64,000 nt of DNA from DASUAS01 sp963720765 (lineage in GTDB: Bacteria > Actinomycetota > Acidimicrobiia > IMCC26256 > DASPTH01): contig CAVRGS010000001.1 in NCBI GenBank assembly GCA_963720765.1, forward strand, positions 248,001 through 312,000, written 5' to 3'. Of this stretch, positions 55,829-64,000 are shown in pieces. Made by a program: the position numbers and the translations under genes. A model generated the notes under the pieces. That model worked only from the letters and a program-made list of their open reading frames with translations. It was not told where the DNA came from and ran no database searches. Position 1 is the first letter of the stretch; every line of letters starts with the position of its first letter.

Positions 55829-56359
55829 TCAGTCGTTGTCGGCGGCGTCGAGCGCGACGACCACGGCCTCCGGGATGGGCATGTCGGGCCAGGTCGACGG
55901 ATCGTGGTGCGCCGCCGCCCACAGCGCCGCTTCCTCGGGTTCGCCGGCGATGCGGATGCGGTCGGCGCCGAGCTCCGCGTGCCGCAGGTAGACGCCCACG
56001 CGCCGGGTGAAGCCACTCGACGCCGACCATGCCTCCGCGTGGTCGCGACCGGCCACCGCGCCCGACACCGTCGCGACCACCCGGCCGTACACGCCGAGGC
56101 GGCTGTCGAGCTTGCCGATGTCGTGCAGCAGCGCGGCCGACAGCCAGCGCGGGTCGTCGGCGTCGGGAGTGTCGGCGAGGCGTCGCTGCACGTCGCGGGC
56201 AACGCCGATGGCATGGCGCTGGTCGTGGTTCGGCTGGCGGCGGAACAGCACGAAGCCCTCGGGTGTGAGCACGCTCTCGACCCACTCGACGTCGTCGGCA
56301 CGCGGCGCGGCCGGCGACAGCGCGCGCACGAAGCGGCCGGCGAGGTGCACGACCTTCAT
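55829..56359 (-). CDS. HD-domain hydrolase
   Basis: 176 residues. H...HD...D pattern: HDQRHAIGVARDVQRRL, WLSAALLHDIGKLDSRLG and a later AAHHDPSTW. HD proteins are metal phosphohydrolases of nucleotides or cyclic dinucleotides; this small, single-domain type has no clear substrate. ATG 56359 overlaps the M50 stop by four bases, so they are cotranscribed. Confidence 0.85.
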   Translation of the reverse strand: MKVVHLAGRFVRALSPAAPRADDVEWVESVLTPEGFVLFRRQPNHDQRHAIGVARDVQRRLADTPDADDPRWLSAALLHDIGKLDSRLGVYGRVVATVSGAVAGRDHAEAWSASSGFTRRVGVYLRHAELGADRIRIAGEPEEAALWAAAHHDPSTWPDMPIPEAVVVALDAADND

Positions 56360-56997
56360 CGGAACACCCAGGTGAAGAGCTGGTTGACGATCGGGTCGAG
56401 CACCCTGGACACGGCGCCGGTCCAGAAGATCAGCACCAGGAGCACCAGCATCCCGTACGGCCGGAACCGGTACCACTGCGGGAGCCACCGCGCCGGCAGT
56501 GCCCGCTCGAGGACCGCGGAGCCGTCGAGCGGCGGGATCGGGAGCAGGTTGAAGAGCCCGAGGAGCAGGTTCACCACCGCGAAGGTGAACACGACACGGG
56601 TCCCGAGCGGCAGCTGGTCGTAGGTGGAGACCCTGGGCCCGTGCTCGTACATGAAGCGGGCGCCGATCGCGGCGACGAGCATGAGCGTGAGGTTGGTGGC
56701 GGGACCCGCGAGGCTCACGTAGAGCATGTCGCGCCGCGGCTTGTGCAGGCGGCTCGGGTTCACCGGCACCGGCTTGGCGTACCCGAACACGGGGAGGCCG
56801 ACGATCGCACCCATCGCGGGCAGCACGATCGACCCGAACGGGTCGATGTGGGGCACCGGGTTCAGCGTCAGGCGACCCGCCTCCTTCGCGGTGTGGTCGC
56901 CGAACCACAGCGCGACGACACCGTGGCTGATCTCGTGGAGGATGACGGCGACGACGAGGCAGCCGAAGTAGATGATCGTCTGTTCGTCGATGTGCAC
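56356..56997 (-). CDS. Site-2 protease family (M50) membrane metallopeptidase
   Basis: 213 residues, four or more membrane segments. HEISH (21-25) is the zinc motif, and FNLLPIPPLDGSAVLERALP holds the third ligand Asp, the standard layout of group III S2P without a PDZ domain. It cleaves within the membrane, but its targets are unknown here; there is no anti-sigma factor nearby. GTG 56997 is the start; GTG/ATG alternatives inside would lose the first segment. Confidence 0.88.
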   Translation of the reverse strand: MHIDEQTIIYFGCLVVAVILHEISHGVVALWFGDHTAKEAGRLTLNPVPHIDPFGSIVLPAMGAIVGLPVFGYAKPVPVNPSRLHKPRRDMLYVSLAGPATNLTLMLVAAIGARFMYEHGPRVSTYDQLPLGTRVVFTFAVVNLLLGLFNLLPIPPLDGSAVLERALPARWLPQWYRFRPYGMLVLLVLIFWTGAVSRVLDPIVNQLFTWVFR

Positions 56998-57030
56998 GAG
57001 GGTGCGACGGTTGGCCGGATCAGGCCCGCA

Positions 57031-57384
57031 TCAGCGGCGCGGCGACGCGCAGGTCATGCACACGCGCGCGGCGGGCATCGCGGCGAGGCGCGCCTCGGCG
57101 ATGCGTTCGCCGCAGACCTCGCACTCGCCGTAGGTGCCGGCGTCGAACTTGGCGAGGGCGTCCTCGATGTCCTGCAGCGTCTCGCTGAGCTGGCCCGAGA
57201 GGGCCTCGACCTCACCCCGCTCGGCCGTGACCTGGCCCGAGTCGGCGAAGTTCTCGTCGAAGTCGAGTCCGGCACCCTCGAGATCGGAGGAGGTGCCGTG
57301 GCCGAGGCGCGAGAGCTGCTCACGGACCTTGTCGCGCTCCTCCTGGAGCTGGTCGCGCAGCAGCTGCTGGGAGGTCTCGGTCAT
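57031..57384 (-). CDS. TraR/DksA family zinc-finger protein
   Basis: 117 residues. N-terminal coiled coil (RDQLQEERDKVREQLSRLG) and C-terminal four-Cys zinc finger YGECEVCGERIAEARL...VCMTC. DksA-type proteins enter the RNA polymerase secondary channel and tune promoters, usually with ppGpp. The Asp pair at the coil tip seen in E. coli DksA is not obvious, so a regulator of a related type is likely. TAGACT lies six bases before ATG 57384. Confidence 0.85.
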   Translation of the reverse strand: MTETSQQLLRDQLQEERDKVREQLSRLGHGTSSDLEGAGLDFDENFADSGQVTAERGEVEALSGQLSETLQDIEDALAKFDAGTYGECEVCGERIAEARLAAMPAARVCMTCASPRR

Positions 57385-57390
57385 GGGGCG

Positions 57391-57396
57391 AGTCTA
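57391..57396 (-). promoter_or_regulatory. TAGACT -10 box, leaderless DksA-like gene
   Basis: On the minus strand TAGACT is followed by CGCCCC (six bases) and ATG 57384. Confidence 0.5.
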
Positions 57397-57449
57397 CCGC
57401 CGCCCCCATCCGCCGAATCCCCGGGTTCCGGGCACCGGCTCGACCCCGC

Positions 57450-58397
57450 TTACCGCGCGGACCGGCGAGCCCGGGGATGCGCGGCGTCGTACACCGCCCG
57501 CAGTCGTTCCGGCGACACCTTCGTGTACACCTGCGTGGTCGAGAGGCTCGCGTGCCCGAGCAGCTCCTGCACCACCCGGATGTCGGCGCCGTGGTCGAGC
57601 ATGTGGGTGGCGCACGAGTGGCGCAGCACGTGCGGGAACAGCCGACCGGCCAACCCGGCGCGGTCGCCCGCCGCCCGCACGATCAGCCACGCGCCCTGAC
57701 GGGTGAGTCGCCCGCCACGCGCGTTGAGGAACAACGCCGGCTCGCGGGTGCGGGCTCCGGCGAGCTCGGGGCGTCCCGTGGTGAGGTAGTCGCCCACCGC
57801 TTCGCGGGCCGAACGACCGAGCGGTACGACCCGCTCCTTGGATCCCTTGCCCATGACCCGCACGAGGCCGTCGTAGAGATCGACGTCGCCGAGGTCGAGG
57901 CCGACCAGCTCGCTGATGCGCAGACCGCCGGCGTAGAGCACCTCGAGGATCGCGCGGTCGCGCTGCGGGCGCGGGCCGTCGCCCGGCACGGCTCCCAGCA
58001 GCGAGTCGACCTCCGCCTCCGTGAGCGCCTTGGGGATGCCCTGCGGGACCCGCGGCGCCCCGACGTCACCGCTCGGATCGTCGTCGAGGAGACCCTCCGC
58101 CACGCAGAAGCGATGGAAGGAACGCACCGCCGCGAGCGCGCGGGCGATCGACGACTCCTTGTAGCGCCGCAGCCCGTCGTCGGTGCGCGCCTGCTGGAGC
58201 TCCTGCACCCACCCGGCGACGATCGACTCGTCGACGCGCGCGACGTCGCCGGTGACGCCGCGTCGCCGCAGGTACTCGGCGTAGCGCCGCAGGTCGCGCC
58301 GGTACGCGGCGAGCGAGTTGGGCGCGAGGCCACGCTCGACCCGCAACCACGACTCGTGCTCGGCCAGCAACCCGTCGAGCTCGTCGGCCACCGCCAC
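57450..58397 (-). CDS. xerD: Tyrosine recombinase XerC/XerD
   Basis: 315 residues. Catalytic set: R160 (GGLRISEL), Lys near 184-187 (GKGSKERVV), H256-x2-R259 (HVLRHSCATHML), H282 (LLGHASLSTTQ) and Y291 (QVYTKV). N-terminal SAM-like domain binds core DNA. It resolves chromosome dimers at dif. Which of XerC or XerD is not decided. It is transcribed after the Nudix gene, as part of pyrG-nudix-xerD, a common actinobacterial order that also fits XerD. No integrase-type mobile context. Confidence 0.9.
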   Translation of the reverse strand: MAVADELDGLLAEHESWLRVERGLAPNSLAAYRRDLRRYAEYLRRRGVTGDVARVDESIVAGWVQELQQARTDDGLRRYKESSIARALAAVRSFHRFCVAEGLLDDDPSGDVGAPRVPQGIPKALTEAEVDSLLGAVPGDGPRPQRDRAILEVLYAGGLRISELVGLDLGDVDLYDGLVRVMGKGSKERVVPLGRSAREAVGDYLTTGRPELAGARTREPALFLNARGGRLTRQGAWLIVRAAGDRAGLAGRLFPHVLRHSCATHMLDHGADIRVVQELLGHASLSTTQVYTKVSPERLRAVYDAAHPRARRSAR

Positions 58398-58412
58398 TGA
58401 CTCCGGGCCGGC

Positions 58413-58976
58413 CTACCGGTCGGCGAGGAACCGGCGCGCGAGAAGGAGACCGATGATGCTCTTGGCATCGACCAGCTCGCCGGTCGCGATGAGGTCGTCG
58501 ACGCGATCGAGCGGGACGCGTTCGATCGTCATCGCCGCTTCCTCGTGGCTCACCGCCGCGCGAGTGCGCTCCTCGAGCTCCGTGGCGAGGAACAGATGCG
58601 TGTACTCGTCGCAGAACCCCGGCGAGTTGTAGAACTCGCAGAGCTTGTCGAGCCGACCGGCCACGTAGCCGACCTCCTCTTCGAGCTCACGGTTGGCGGT
58701 GGTCTCGGGCGCCTCGCCCTCCACGTCGCGCTTGCCTGCCGGCACCTCGAGCAGGTCGCGGCCGGTGGCGACGCGCCACTGCCGCACCAGCAGGGCACTG
58801 TCGTCGATCACGGGGACGACGACGACCGCGCCGGGGTGGTGCACGACGTGGCGATCGAACTCCTCGCCGTTCGCGCTCTCGACGTGCAGGCGCGCCAGCT
58901 GCAGGAACCCGGCGTCGACCAGCGTCTCGGAGCCGACGACGCGAAAGCTGCCCTCTCCCTCGCGGGCGCCGGTCAC
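58413..58976 (-). CDS. Nudix hydrolase, ADP-ribose pyrophosphatase-like
   Basis: 187 residues. Nudix box GKRDVEGEAPETTANRELEE then EVGY; the pre-box VVHHPGAVVVVPVIDDSALL and ATELEERTRA are typical ADP-ribose pyrophosphatases. A Pro-free Gly insertion differs little from the family. GTG 58976 overlaps the pyrG stop (GTGA). Confidence 0.88.
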   Translation of the reverse strand: MTGAREGEGSFRVVGSETLVDAGFLQLARLHVESANGEEFDRHVVHHPGAVVVVPVIDDSALLVRQWRVATGRDLLEVPAGKRDVEGEAPETTANRELEEEVGYVAGRLDKLCEFYNSPGFCDEYTHLFLATELEERTRAAVSHEEAAMTIERVPLDRVDDLIATGELVDAKSIIGLLLARRFLADR

Positions 58977-60625
58977 CCGGTCCCGGCGGGCTCGTCGATC
59001 GGCAGCGGGAGCCGCGGACGGCGGCCGTCGGCCCGGTCGCGCGCCGCTTGCACGAACGACGCGAACAGCGGGTGCGGACGGTCGGGCCGACTCTTGAATT
59101 CGGGGTGCGCCTGCGTGCCCACGAAGAACGGGTGGTCGGGCAGCTCCACGAACTCCACCAGGCGGTCGTCGGGCGAGGTGCCCGAGCACACCAGACCGGA
59201 CTCCTCGAGCCGGGCACGGTACTTGTTGTTCACCTCGTAGCGGTGGCGGTGGCGCTCGTAGATGACCTCTTCGCCGTAGGCCTTCTGCACGATCGAACCC
59301 GGGAGCAGCTTGGCCGCGTAGGCGCCGAGCCTCATGGTGCCGCCCTTGTCGACGACGTCGCGCTGCGCGTCCATGAGATCGATCACCGGGTGCGGCGTGT
59401 GGGGGTCGAACTCGCTCGAGTTGGCGCCGGCGAGCCCGCAGGCGTCGCGGGCGAACTCGATGACCGCGCACTGCATGCCCAGACAGAGGCCGAGGAACGG
59501 CACCTCGTGCTCGCGCGCGAAACCGGCGGCACCGATCTTGCCCTCGATCCCGCGGAAGCCGAAGCCGCCGGGGATCACGATGCCGTCGAGGTCACCCAGG
59601 CGCCCCTCGGCGAGGAGGCCTTCGGCGTCGTCGGACGCGATCCAGTCGATCTCGACCTGCGCGCCGCACACGTACCCGCCGTGCTTCAGCGCCTCGGCCA
59701 CGGAGAGGTAGGCGTCGGGGAGGTTGATGTACTTGCCGACCAGGCCGATGCGCACCGGTTCGGTGGCGGCCTCCACCTTCGCGACGAGCGTGCGCCAGTC
59801 GGTGAGGTCGGGCTCGCGGTCGTCGAGGTGCAGGGTGGAGCAGATGTAGTCGTCGAGGCCCTCGTCGTGGAGCACGAGCGGGATCTCGTAGAGCGACGGC
59901 GCGTCGACGCACGACACGATGCCCGCCTCGGGCACGTCGCACAGCTGTGAGATCTTCTCCTTCAGCCGGGTCGGGATCGGCCGGTCGGAGCGGCACACGA
60001 TGGCGTCGGGCTGGATGCCCCGGCTGCGCAACTCGGTGACCGAGTGCTGCGTGGGCTTGGTCTTCTGCTCCCCCGAGGGCCCGATGAACGGGACCAGCGT
60101 CACGTGCACGTAGAACACGTTGTCGCGCCCGACGTCCTTGCGGAACTGACGGATGGCCTCGAGGAACGGGAGGATCTCGATGTCGCCGACGGTGCCACCG
60201 ATCTCGGTGATCACGACATCGACGTCTTCGTTCGCGGCGAGAGCGAGGATGCGGTCCTTGATCTCGTCGGTGATGTGAGGGATCACCTGCACGGTCTGGC
60301 CGAGGTACGAGCCGCGCCGCTCCTTGCCGAGGACCGACTGGTAGATGGAGCCGGTGGTCGCGTTCGAGATCCGCGTGAGCGGCACGTCGACGAAGCGCTC
60401 GTAGTGACCGAGGTCGAGGTCCGTCTCGCCGCCGTCGTCGGTGACGAACACCTCTCCGTGTTGGAAGGGGTTCATCGTGCCGGGATCGACGTTGATGTAC
60501 GGGTCGAGCTTCTGCATCGTGACCCGGAGGCCACGGGATTTGAGGAGCCGGCCGAGCGAGGAGGCGGTGAGGCCCTTCCCGAGGCTGGAGGCCACACCAC
60601 CGGTCACGAAGATGTGCTTCGCCAA
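58973..60625 (-). CDS. pyrG: CTP synthase
   Basis: 550 residues. N-terminal amidoligase domain: IFVTGGVASSLGKGLTASSL, DPYINVDPGTMNPFQHGEVF, TEIGGTVGDIE. C-terminal glutaminase domain: FLGLCLGMQCAVIEF (Cys nucleophile) and a His-Glu pair near THPEFKSR (AHPEF). Makes CTP from UTP and glutamine. The only start for a full N-terminus is TTG 60625, two bases after GAGAAGG; a TACGGT box at 60674-60669 is 43 bases upstream. Confidence 0.95.
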   Translation of the reverse strand: MAKHIFVTGGVASSLGKGLTASSLGRLLKSRGLRVTMQKLDPYINVDPGTMNPFQHGEVFVTDDGGETDLDLGHYERFVDVPLTRISNATTGSIYQSVLGKERRGSYLGQTVQVIPHITDEIKDRILALAANEDVDVVITEIGGTVGDIEILPFLEAIRQFRKDVGRDNVFYVHVTLVPFIGPSGEQKTKPTQHSVTELRSRGIQPDAIVCRSDRPIPTRLKEKISQLCDVPEAGIVSCVDAPSLYEIPLVLHDEGLDDYICSTLHLDDREPDLTDWRTLVAKVEAATEPVRIGLVGKYINLPDAYLSVAEALKHGGYVCGAQVEIDWIASDDAEGLLAEGRLGDLDGIVIPGGFGFRGIEGKIGAAGFAREHEVPFLGLCLGMQCAVIEFARDACGLAGANSSEFDPHTPHPVIDLMDAQRDVVDKGGTMRLGAYAAKLLPGSIVQKAYGEEVIYERHRHRYEVNNKYRARLEESGLVCSGTSPDDRLVEFVELPDHPFFVGTQAHPEFKSRPDRPHPLFASFVQAARDRADGRRPRLPLPIDEPAGTG

Positions 60626-60668
60626 GACCTTCTCTTTCGTCCGCCGCGCGAAATCCCGACGGAAGGCG

Positions 60669-60674
60669 ACCGTA
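60669..60674 (-). promoter_or_regulatory. TACGGT -10 box ahead of pyrG
   Basis: On the minus strand TACGGT gives a leader of about 37 bases to TTG 60625, with the AGAAGG ribosome site in it. Confidence 0.4.
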
Positions 60675-60722
60675 CCAGACGACGTGCGCGGAGCCGCGCA
60701 CCAGTGCGAGATGATCGTTGGA

Positions 60723-60728
60723 TACGGT
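60723..60728 (+). promoter_or_regulatory. TACGGT -10 box, leaderless glycosyltransferase gene
   Basis: TACGGT is followed by GCCGGG (six bases) and ATG 60735. It is divergent from the pyrG box, which has the same hexamer. Confidence 0.5.
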
Positions 60729-60734
60729 GCCGGG

Positions 60735-62200
60735 ATGACCGGGGTGCAGAACGCATGCCCACCCCCGGTCGCTCGACTGGCCGAGCGGCAGTGGCGGACC
60801 GATGCCCTGGTGCTCGCGATCGCCACGATCGTGATCCGGATCCCTGCGTTCTTCGCGGAGCAGTCGTTGGTGTTCGACGACGGCGTCTTCGCGTCGTCCA
60901 CGCCGCGATGCGCCACGGCGAGGTTCCCTTCCGCGACATCTTCTCGAGCCAGGGGCCGGTGTTCCTCCCTCTGGTGTGGTTGGCCGACCTGGTCGGCCTG
61001 CGCACGATGGACGCGCCGCGGTTGCTCGCCGTCGCAGCCGGCGTGCTGCTCACCGTCGCGGTCTACTCGTGCGCACGACACGTGACCTCGCGCGGCGGCG
61101 CGCTCCTCGCGGCGGCGCTCGTCACGACCAGCGGCTCGGTGCTGTGGGTCACGGTGCCGGTGAACGCCGACGGACCGTCGCTCGCGCTCTCGGTGCTCGC
61201 AGTCGCGTTCGCGTTGCGCTACCGCGAGCGCCCTCGTCTGAGGACCGCGGCGTGGGTGGGGCTCGCTGCGGGTGCGGCGGTGTCCATCAAGGCGCTGTCG
61301 GTGCCGGCGCTCGTGATCGCAGGGCTGGTCGTCCTGCTCTCGAATCGCGACCTGCGGACAGGCGTGCGCGACGCGGTCGTTGCGGCGGGGATCGCGGTCG
61401 GGGCGTACGTGGCGACCGCGCTGCCGTTCGGCATCACCGACGTGTGGGATCAGTCGTACTCGTACCACCAGGACGCGAGACGGGCGGCTACGCACGAGGG
61501 GGCGTTCCGCAAGGTGCTCGACACGCTCTGGGACCGCGACAAGCTCGTCCTCGTCGCACTGGCGTTGGCACTGATCGCGTGGATCGTGCGCTTCGTCGTC
61601 CGCCGACGGGCCGGACGGCCCGGCGATCGCCCGCTCACGATCGTCGTCGCGTTCCTCGTGCTCTGGGTCGTGATGCTCCTCGCACTGCTGGTGTGGGAGC
61701 CGGCCATGTGGCGCGCGCACGTGGCGCACCTCGTGCCCCCGCTCGCGCTGCTGGCCGCGCTGCAACCACCTCCGTGGAAGGTGCTCGTGATCGCAGGAGT
61801 GGTCACGGTGCCCTTCGCGCTCGCCAGCAACACGTCGATCCTGTGGCCCGGTGGCTACACCGGCCAGCAGGCGGCGCTGGTCCGCCACCTCGAGACGTTC
61901 CCGTCCGACGCCCGGTTCATCTCCGACGATCCCGGGCTGGTGTGGCGCTCGGGCCACGACACACCCGGCAACTTCGCCGACACCTCCTACCAGCGCCTCG
62001 ACGACGGCAGCATCACCCAGGCGTCGCTGGTGAAGGCCGCCTCCGCCACCGACGTCTGCGGCGTGATCGTGACGTCGCCGCAGCACTTCGGGCGCCTCGG
62101 CGGGCTACCGGACGCGCTCGCCGGCCACGACTTCCACCCGGTGCAGTTCGGCGCCGGCATCACCCTCTACGAGCGCGACACGCAGTTCTGCTCCCGTTGA
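60735..62200 (+). CDS. GT-C (family 39-like) membrane glycosyltransferase (frameshifted)
   Basis: About 488 residues with about ten membrane segments. The first loop reads VFDDGVFAS, then VHAAMRHGEVPFRDIFSSQG, the Asp-rich donor-binding loop and HGxxPYRDxF pattern of polyprenol-phosphate-dependent GT39/ArnT-type enzymes. A periplasmic tail (SDDPGLVWRSGHDTPGNFAD) ends the protein. The frame breaks at about 60897-60900, here by one missing base. It glycosylates something outside the membrane, unknown. Tail-to-tail with the GT4 gene across TGATCA. Confidence 0.8.
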
Positions 62201-63061
62201 TCAGCGAGGGCGTGACTCGCGGGCGCGGCGACTGCCCCAACGATCGAACCAGCGCAGCGGCGCCACCGAGTCGATCACGCGCGAGAACGAGAACAGCTCG
62301 GCACCGATGTTGAGCGCGAGCAGCACCAGCATCACGGTCAACCGAATGCTCTCCCGGGAACCGAGCACGACCGCGAGGCCGAGCACTGCACCGATCACGT
62401 TGGCGCCGGTGTCACCGAGCATGAGCCGCTCGCGCAGGTCGTCGGGCAGGAGGCCGAGTGACGCGCCCATCACCGGCGCCGCCGCGATGCCGATGGGCGC
62501 CGAGCCGATCGCGACGGCGATCGGCAGGTAGGCGACCAGTCCGAACTTGATCGTCCGCCCCGGCGCGCGGTCGAGCAGGTTGCCGAGGTTGGCGGCCAAC
62601 GCGATGAGCGCCGCATCGACGATCAGCGTGCGCCCCGACTTGAAGCCGGGTGTCGCGACGATGACCACCGCCACCGCGGCGCCGCCGAGGAGCTTGAGGA
62701 GTCCTGTCGTGACCCGACCCTCACGCAGCGCGCCGAGGTGACCCTTGAACCCTCGGTCCTCCCCCACTGCGGCGAGGTCGTCGACCAGGCCGAGGAAGCC
62801 GAACCCGAACACCGCGAACAGCACCGCCAGGCGTGCCTGGGTGAGGCCGGTCTCGGGCCCGACCCCGAGGGCGCCCAACACCGATCGGCCGGCGTCGATC
62901 ACCAGCACGGTGAGGATGACGAAGAGCCCACCTGCGGTCGCGAGCTTGTGCCCGCGGTAGTTGGTGCGCTCGAGCGCGGGCGAAGCGAGGATCTCACCGC
63001 TCACCGTGCGCAGGAAGCGGACGGTGACGAGCCCGACGAGGAACGCGACGACCACGGTCAT
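62201..63061 (-). CDS. MraY/WecA-like glycosyl-1-phosphate transferase family protein
   Basis: 286 residues, nearly all membrane segments. Motifs: GFLGLVDDLAAVGEDRGFKG (the D-D-x2 loop), NLGNLLDRAPGRTIKFG and LMLGDTGANVIGAVLGLAV, which are the Mg-binding and nucleotide loops of the polyprenyl-phosphate sugar-phosphate transferase family. It is short against MraY (about 320-360) and the family's HHH-type loop is absent (FSRVIDSVAPLRWFDRWG instead). It should load a sugar phosphate on a lipid carrier, the substrate being unknown. Confidence 0.8.
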   Translation of the reverse strand: MTVVVAFLVGLVTVRFLRTVSGEILASPALERTNYRGHKLATAGGLFVILTVLVIDAGRSVLGALGVGPETGLTQARLAVLFAVFGFGFLGLVDDLAAVGEDRGFKGHLGALREGRVTTGLLKLLGGAAVAVVIVATPGFKSGRTLIVDAALIALAANLGNLLDRAPGRTIKFGLVAYLPIAVAIGSAPIGIAAAPVMGASLGLLPDDLRERLMLGDTGANVIGAVLGLAVVLGSRESIRLTVMLVLLALNIGAELFSFSRVIDSVAPLRWFDRWGSRRARESRPR

Positions 63062-63086
63062 CGGACGCCGATCACAGGACGACGGG

Positions 63087-64000
63087 TCACGGGTCGGGCT
63101 GCGACTCGGCGAACACCACCCGCGCCAGGAGGACCACGACCGTAGCTTCGGCCACCGCCGCCATCATGCTGGGGATGGTGACGCCCGAGTCGTTGAGCGC
63201 GAAGCCGAGCAGCGCCACGATCCCGAGTGCGAGCGCAGTGGCGCCCGCGGTCGGCACGCGCACGAACAGGGTGCGCAGCGACCGCGGCCGCACCCACCAC
63301 AGGTAGGCCACGAGCACCACGAGCGCGACGAGACAGAAGAGGAGCAGCGAGTGGCCGAGCGTGGAGAGGTTCTCCGAGGCCTTGCGCCGCAGCACGAGGG
63401 TTGCGGCGCCGAAGTCGGTGCCGGCCTTCTCGAAGAACTTGCCGACGTGGGTGCGTTGATCGGACGGGCGCAGCAGGTCGACGGCGCCCACGACCAGTCC
63501 CGCGGCAACGAGCACGCCGACCAACACCCACACCGTGCGCCACCGCAACTCGTGACCGAGCAGCAACCACGCGAGCAGCGCGAAGCCGGGGGCGACGGCG
63601 ACCGCGCCGCCGAAGTCGTTGCCCCAGAACGGGGCGCCCATCACGACCACGGTGACCGCGAGCAGGGCGACGGCGACGCGCACACCCCGTTTCGTGGGCA
63701 CCTGCCAGGCCAACAACCCCGCGAAGAGCACCGCGGCCGCGGTGAGCTGGGAGAAGGTGATGTTCCCCTGGCCGACGAAGCGGATCCCGATGGTCGCCGA
63801 ATAGCCGAACACCGTGTTCCACTCGAGGTGCGCCCCGGTGACGAGGTCGACGAGATGCAGCACGACCATCGTCCCGAGCCCGGCCAACGCCGCGAGCACC
63901 GGGCGGCGGCGCGTCGCCACCATGCAGACCGCCGCGATCGCGGCGCCGACGCCGACCACGAACGCCCAGAAGGCCACTGCGCCCCCATTGCGCTCGAAGT
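63087..64000 (-). CDS. Multi-spanning membrane protein, C-terminal part (continues beyond the window)
   Basis: The frame is open to the window end: upstream of MAFWAFVVG it reads F-E-R-N-G-G-A-V. About 300 residues with eight or more membrane segments, WNTVFGYSATIGIRFVGQGN, APFWGNDFGGAVAVAPGFAL and DLLRPSDQRTHVGKFFEKAG. This resembles, from memory, the C-terminal half of a large actinobacterial membrane protein with a phosphatase-like N-terminus. Function is unknown. Lies 25 bases from the GT4-type gene and probably precedes it in one transcript. Confidence 0.65.
   Translation of the reverse strand, partial: FERNGGAVAFWAFVVGVGAAIAAVCMVATRRRPVLAALAGLGTMVVLHLVDLVTGAHLEWNTVFGYSATIGIRFVGQGNITFSQLTAAAVLFAGLLAWQVPTKRGVRVAVALLAVTVVVMGAPFWGNDFGGAVAVAPGFALLAWLLLGHELRWRTVWVLVGVLVAAGLVVGAVDLLRPSDQRTHVGKFFEKAGTDFGAATLVLRRKASENLSTLGHSLLLFCLVALVVLVAYLWWVRPRSLRTLFVRVPTAGATALALGIVALLGFALNDSGVTIPSMMAAVAEATVVVLLARVVFAESQPDP

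Noticed and set aside
57450..58397. Integrase of a mobile element
   Set aside because: Length, motif set and position after pyrG and a Nudix gene match chromosomal XerD; no attachment site or cargo is seen.

Overview
The window is very G+C-rich, densely coded chromosomal DNA of an actinobacterium. The best fit is the class Acidimicrobiia (Ilumatobacter-like), an inference from gene content: a DUF4193 protein, a glycine-cleavage locus laid out like Mycobacterium Rv1826-Rv1832 (gcvH, FHA protein, MerR, DUF151, MerR, gcvP), a fused sugar-nucleotidyltransferase/phosphomannomutase next to pgsA, paired acyl-CoA dehydrogenases, TadE/TadG proteins, and many start codons placed 6-8 bases after a TANNNT box (leaderless transcription). 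I see no prophage, transposase, CRISPR array or recognisable defence island. This is core genome plus some lineage-specific genes.

Layout. 1-6.6 kb: end of a lipid kinase, a two-domain ThyX-like protein, an unexplained non-coding stretch that can fold into a branched RNA (about 2290-2440), an acidic zinc-ribbon protein, Lnt, a TSUP permease, a conserved hypothetical and a GNAT enzyme. 6.6-16.4 kb: Nudix, two acyl-CoA dehydrogenases, a small secreted protein, an amidohydrolase, two secreted cell-wall enzymes (CHAP and M23), and a divergent pair of related secreted proteins. 16.4-29.2 kb, minus strand: DyP peroxidase, gcvP, gcvT, nuclease-like ORF, MerR, DUF151, hpt, MerR, zinc-ribbon/FHA, lipoate ligase, gcvH, then the nucleotidyltransferase fusion and pgsA. 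29.3-39.9 kb: a MoxR/VWA/XdhC-type molybdoenzyme maturation cassette whose gene borders carry short tandem repeats, two SDRs, a CoA transferase, a serine hydrolase, two DUF202 proteins, an enoyl-CoA hydratase and an HEYWH metallopeptidase-like protein. 39.9-46.4 kb: L,D-transpeptidase, tRNA-Pro(GGG), zinc-ribbon membrane protein, TadG and TadE proteins, der, and a DUF512 radical-SAM-like protein. 46.4-64 kb: ispH; a long minus-strand run scpA-scpB-rluB-aroH-tyrA-aroA-cmk-plsC; trpS; a TMEM175-like channel; HD and M50 proteins; a DksA-like protein; pyrG-Nudix-xerD; and three envelope glycan or membrane genes, the last cut by the window end.

How the genes work together. Glycine cleavage (gcvT, gcvP, gcvH, lipoate ligase) sits with its probable FHA and MerR regulators. 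The scpA-plsC run joins chromosome segregation, RNA modification, prephenate/EPSP synthesis, CMP phosphorylation and phospholipid acylation. The CHAP, M23 and L,D-transpeptidase genes act on peptidoglycan.

Quality caution. At least fifteen otherwise well-conserved genes (including lnt, gcvP, aroA, cmk and the M23, DUF512 and nucleotidyltransferase genes) are each broken by one or two single-base shifts, nearly all apparent one-base insertions. Uncorrected assembly errors are the likeliest cause. Such genes are given here as one feature spanning both frames, with the break described.
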